From Pararhodobacter marinus (GTDB lineage: Bacteria; Pseudomonadota; Alphaproteobacteria; Rhodobacterales; Rhodobacteraceae): DNA of 64,000 nt. Both the position numbers and the translations under genes were made by a program. Below the pieces are notes generated by a model. The model had not been told where the DNA came from, did no database searches, and saw only the letters and a list, made by a program, of their open reading frames with translations. Shown here piece by piece: positions 61,936 through 64,000 of this stretch. Positions within the stretch are counted from its first letter, which is position 1; each line of letters begins with the position of its first letter. The stretch is from the NCBI RefSeq assembly GCF_003122215.1, contig NZ_QEYD01000006.1, positions 62,001 to 126,000 on the forward strand, given 5' to 3'.

Positions 61936-62265
61936 TTACATCGAGAAGCTGATGCCGCAGCCGCAGCTGGAGCTGGCATTGGGGTTTTCGATCACGAAGC
62001 GCGCGCCGATCAGTTCCTCGGTGAAGTCGATGACCGCGTTTTCGAGGAAGGGCAGCGAGACGGGGTCGATCACCACCTGCTGACCCTTGCCCTCGAGCAC
62101 GAGGTCTTCGTCCTCGGGCGCGTCGAGCGTGATCTCGTATTGAAAGCCCGAACAGCCACCGCCCGAGACGGCGACGCGCAGCACCTGGGGCCCGCCGGCA
62201 TTCTCGGCGATCTCGGCGAGGCGGTCGAAGGCACGGTCGGTGACGCGGGGCGGAAGCTTGAGCAT
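61936..62265 (-). CDS. erpA: Iron-sulfur cluster insertion protein (ErpA/IscA type)
   Basis: A 109-residue A-type carrier that passes [Fe-S] clusters to apo-proteins. The three cysteines are present: the first in SGGGCSGFQYEI, the pair in SSSCGCGISFSM at the C-terminus. The beta-rich core VLRVAVSGGG and VVIDPVSLPFLENAVIDF fits. Start at ATG 62265; the frame runs upstream without support. ErpA is chosen over IscA or SufA because it is alone, next to dgt, as in many alphaproteobacteria; this choice is inference. Divergent from dgt. Confidence 0.88.
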   Translation of the reverse strand: MLKLPPRVTDRAFDRLAEIAENAGGPQVLRVAVSGGGCSGFQYEITLDAPEDEDLVLEGKGQQVVIDPVSLPFLENAVIDFTEELIGARFVIENPNASSSCGCGISFSM

Positions 62266-62435
62266 GGGCGGGGCCTTTTCGGCATGGGGAACGTCGTTAC
62301 CGGGCAAGGTAGTGAGACTTGGCCCGGCTCTCAAGGGGAAGGGGCGATTGTCGCTTCCCTTGCCCCCCTCGTCTTGGGGCGCGCGCGCTGTTATAGGCGG
62401 GCAAAAGGCGGCTTTCGCGCCGTCACCCATGTATC

Positions 62436-63668
62436 GTGACAGGAGCCGGGCGCCCGCCCGTGGACATCGTGACCGCCCCATTCGCCGCCGACCCGGCCCA
62501 AAGCCGGGGCCGATTGTTCCCCGAGCGCATCTCGACCTTCCGCTCGCCGTTTCAGCGCGATCGCGACCGGATCATCCATGCCTCGGCCTTCCGGCGGCTC
62601 AAGCACAAGACGCAGGTCTTCATCGAGCATGAGGGCGATTATTACCGCACGCGGCTCACGCATTCGATCGAGGTCGCGCAGGTCGCGCGCACGCTGGCGG
62701 GGGCGCTGGGTCTGAACACAGACCTGGCCGAGGCGATCGCGCTGGCCCACGACCTGGGCCACACGCCGTTCGGCCATACCGGCGAGGACGCGATGTCCGA
62801 GCTGATGGCGCCCTATGGCGGGTTCGATCACAACGCGCAGGCGCTGAGGATCGTTACCGCGCTGGAGCGGCATTACGCGGATTTCGACGGGCTGAACCTG
62901 ACATGGGAGACGCTGGAAGGGATCGCCAAGCATAACGGGCCGATCCTTGCCGCCGATGGCAGCCCGCTGAAAGACGCGCTGCCGGTCGCGCTGGCCGAGT
63001 ATAACGCGCAGCACGATCTGTGGCTGCAGACCTATGCCAGCGCCGAGGCGCAGGTCGCGGCCATCGCCGATGACGTGGCCTATAACCACCACGATCTGCA
63101 TGACGGGCTGCGCTCGGGGCTGTTCTCGGAAGAGGACCTGATGGCGTTGCCGATCACCGGGCCGGCTTTCGCCGAGGTGGACGCGCAGTATCCGGGGCTC
63201 GACAGGATGCGGCGGCGTCACGAGGCGCTGCGGCGGGTTTTCGGCGTGATGGTCGAGGACGTGATCCTGGTGGCCAATACGCGGCTGCAGGCGGCCGAGC
63301 CCGCCGATGCGGATGCGGTGCGGCATCTGGGCACGAAGATCATCCGCTTTTCCGACCGGCTGTTCCGGGAGTTGAAGGTGATCCGGCACTTCCTGTTCAC
63401 CCGGATGTACCGCGCCGAGCGGGTGGTGGCGATGCGCGCCGAGGTGACGGAGGTCGTGCGCGATCTCTTCACGCTGTATATGGGCGATCCCGCGACGCTG
63501 CCCGAGGAATGGCGCGGGGATGTGGCCCGGGCGGGCGACGAGGCGGCGCTGGCGCGGATCGTGTGCGATTACGTGGCGGGCATGACCGACCGTTTCGCGC
63601 TGCAGGAACATGCGCGGCTGCTGGGATCGGATTCGGCGCGCTTCACGCGGTATATCGTTTCGGGGTGA
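62436..63668 (+). CDS. dgt: Deoxyguanosinetriphosphate triphosphohydrolase-like protein
   Basis: A roughly 400-residue HD-domain dNTPase that hydrolyses dGTP or other dNTPs to nucleoside and tripolyphosphate. HD motif residues: YYRTRLTHSIEVAQVARTLA (His), IALAHDLGHTPFGHTGEDAM (His-Asp), and IADDVAYNHHDLHDGLRSG (Asp). The start is uncertain: GTG 62436 lacks a good ribosome-binding site, while GTG 62460 and 62469 are too far from AGGAG at 62441. The conserved part begins near TAPFAADPAQSRGRLFPE. It precedes argS in the same direction with 171 bases between. Confidence 0.93.
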   Translation: MTGAGRPPVDIVTAPFAADPAQSRGRLFPERISTFRSPFQRDRDRIIHASAFRRLKHKTQVFIEHEGDYYRTRLTHSIEVAQVARTLAGALGLNTDLAEAIALAHDLGHTPFGHTGEDAMSELMAPYGGFDHNAQALRIVTALERHYADFDGLNLTWETLEGIAKHNGPILAADGSPLKDALPVALAEYNAQHDLWLQTYASAEAQVAAIADDVAYNHHDLHDGLRSGLFSEEDLMALPITGPAFAEVDAQYPGLDRMRRRHEALRRVFGVMVEDVILVANTRLQAAEPADADAVRHLGTKIIRFSDRLFRELKVIRHFLFTRMYRAERVVAMRAEVTEVVRDLFTLYMGDPATLPEEWRGDVARAGDEAALARIVCDYVAGMTDRFALQEHARLLGSDSARFTRYIVSG

Positions 63669-63733
63669 CGGGTGGGGCCGGATGAGGGCCGGGGACTTCA
63701 ATCCGCCGGTCGCGCCTGCGGGATCCGCCGGAT

Positions 63734-63758
63734 GAGTATTTGCAGCAGAATGAAATGA
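63734..63758 (+). repeat. GAGTATTT...AGAATGAA 3'-end element
   Basis: GAGTATTTGCAGCAGAATGA then AATGA, 65 bases after dgt. Close relative of the element at 22580. Confidence 0.6.
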
Positions 63759-63839
63759 GGAGCGCGCCGCAGGCAGGGTCGGGCCCGTGTTGACCTTGGC
63801 AGTTTCCATGGTAGTGCAGAGCCAGCAAAGGACGCGACG

Positions 63840-64000
63840 ATGAACCTCTTTACCGATATCCGTGAACTGGTGCTGGATTGCCTGGCGGCGATGGCCGGGG
63901 CGGGCGAACTTCCGGCGGGGCTCGAGACCGCCAACGTGACCGTGGAGCCTCCGCGCGACGCGGCGCATGGCGACATGGCGACCAATGCGGCGATGGTGCT
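63840..64000 (+). CDS. argS: Arginyl-tRNA synthetase (3' partial)
   Basis: The first 53 residues of ArgS, cut off by the window edge. The N-terminal [20 protein letters not shown] and [18 protein letters not shown] are the additional (Add-1) domain of arginyl-tRNA synthetase, with the typical HGD-x-A-T-N-A-A motif. The ATG at 63840 has AAAGGA upstream. A possible -35, TTGACC, is at 63790. Confidence 0.93.
   Translation, partial: MNLFTDIRELVLDCLAAMAGAGELPAGLETANVTVEPPRDAAHGDMATNAAMV

Overview
The window is a GC-rich, densely packed chromosomal segment from an alphaproteobacterium, almost certainly a member of the Rhodobacterales (Rhodobacteraceae / Roseobacter group). The indications are a class I lysyl-tRNA synthetase, an IscA/ErpA-dgtP triphosphohydrolase-argS block, a PhaZ / PhaC-phasin-PhaR cluster with CTGC-N3-GCAG operators, a GTTC-N7-GTTC LexA box, a Hint_2/RTX protein, a DUF1127 gene, and the DUF6477/DUF6456 pair. 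The genus cannot be fixed from the sequence. There are no tRNAs, 5S/16S/23S genes, insertion sequences, prophage blocks or CRISPR arrays. The only RNA gene seen is rnpB.

Layout. 0-13.5 kb: the end of a methyltransferase, glnE, an M20 amidohydrolase, guaD with a divergent LysR gene, an RTX/Hint protein, the mgtE-formyl-THF cyclo-ligase pair, hisN and an XRE regulator. 13.5-24.7 kb: quinone oxidoreductase, LysR, DUF1127, a Bax-inhibitor-like membrane protein, rpmG, an exopolysaccharide priming sugar transferase, rnpB with a recognisable promoter, a lipoprotein, an aldo/keto reductase and a solitary imuA-like gene with a LexA box. 22.6-27.4 kb: a methylated-amine island (trimethylamine-dehydrogenase-like flavoprotein, divergent LysR, MttB-type methyltransferase). 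27.4-37.3 kb: nadD, dacB, a TerB-like gene, lysK, several DUF proteins, a CHAD protein and a large beta-helix protein.

37.7-47.6 kb: an acetate-assimilation block. It holds acetyl-CoA synthetase, a zinc-finger-type adenylate kinase that can recycle the AMP made by Acs, and a two-subunit sodium/solute symporter. These are followed by a cNMP/CBS/DUF294 protein, a small membrane protein, a receiver-only response regulator and an unusual membrane PAS / pseudo-histidine-kinase protein fused to a DEDDh 3'-5' exonuclease. 47.7-52.3 kb: the polyhydroxybutyrate cycle (phaZ divergent from phaC, then phasin and phaR), with PhaR-type palindromes at its promoters. It sits beside the acetyl-CoA supply genes. 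52.3-64 kb: a ferredoxin/ASKHA corrinoid-activator-like protein, the DUF6477/DUF6456 pair (candidate gene-transfer-agent regulator), an isolated trpG-trpD, a divergent polysaccharide deacetylase, a KefB-like antiporter, an ErpA-like protein, dgt and the start of argS.

The most interesting points are these: the sensor-like/exonuclease fusion in the acetate block; two candidate satellite genes of a gene transfer agent, one with a near-consensus CtrA site; the orphan LexA-controlled imuA; a 73-bp perfect inverted duplication flanking 4.5 kb; and a family of short elements at gene 3' ends. Functions are read from motifs and family knowledge. No database search was possible.
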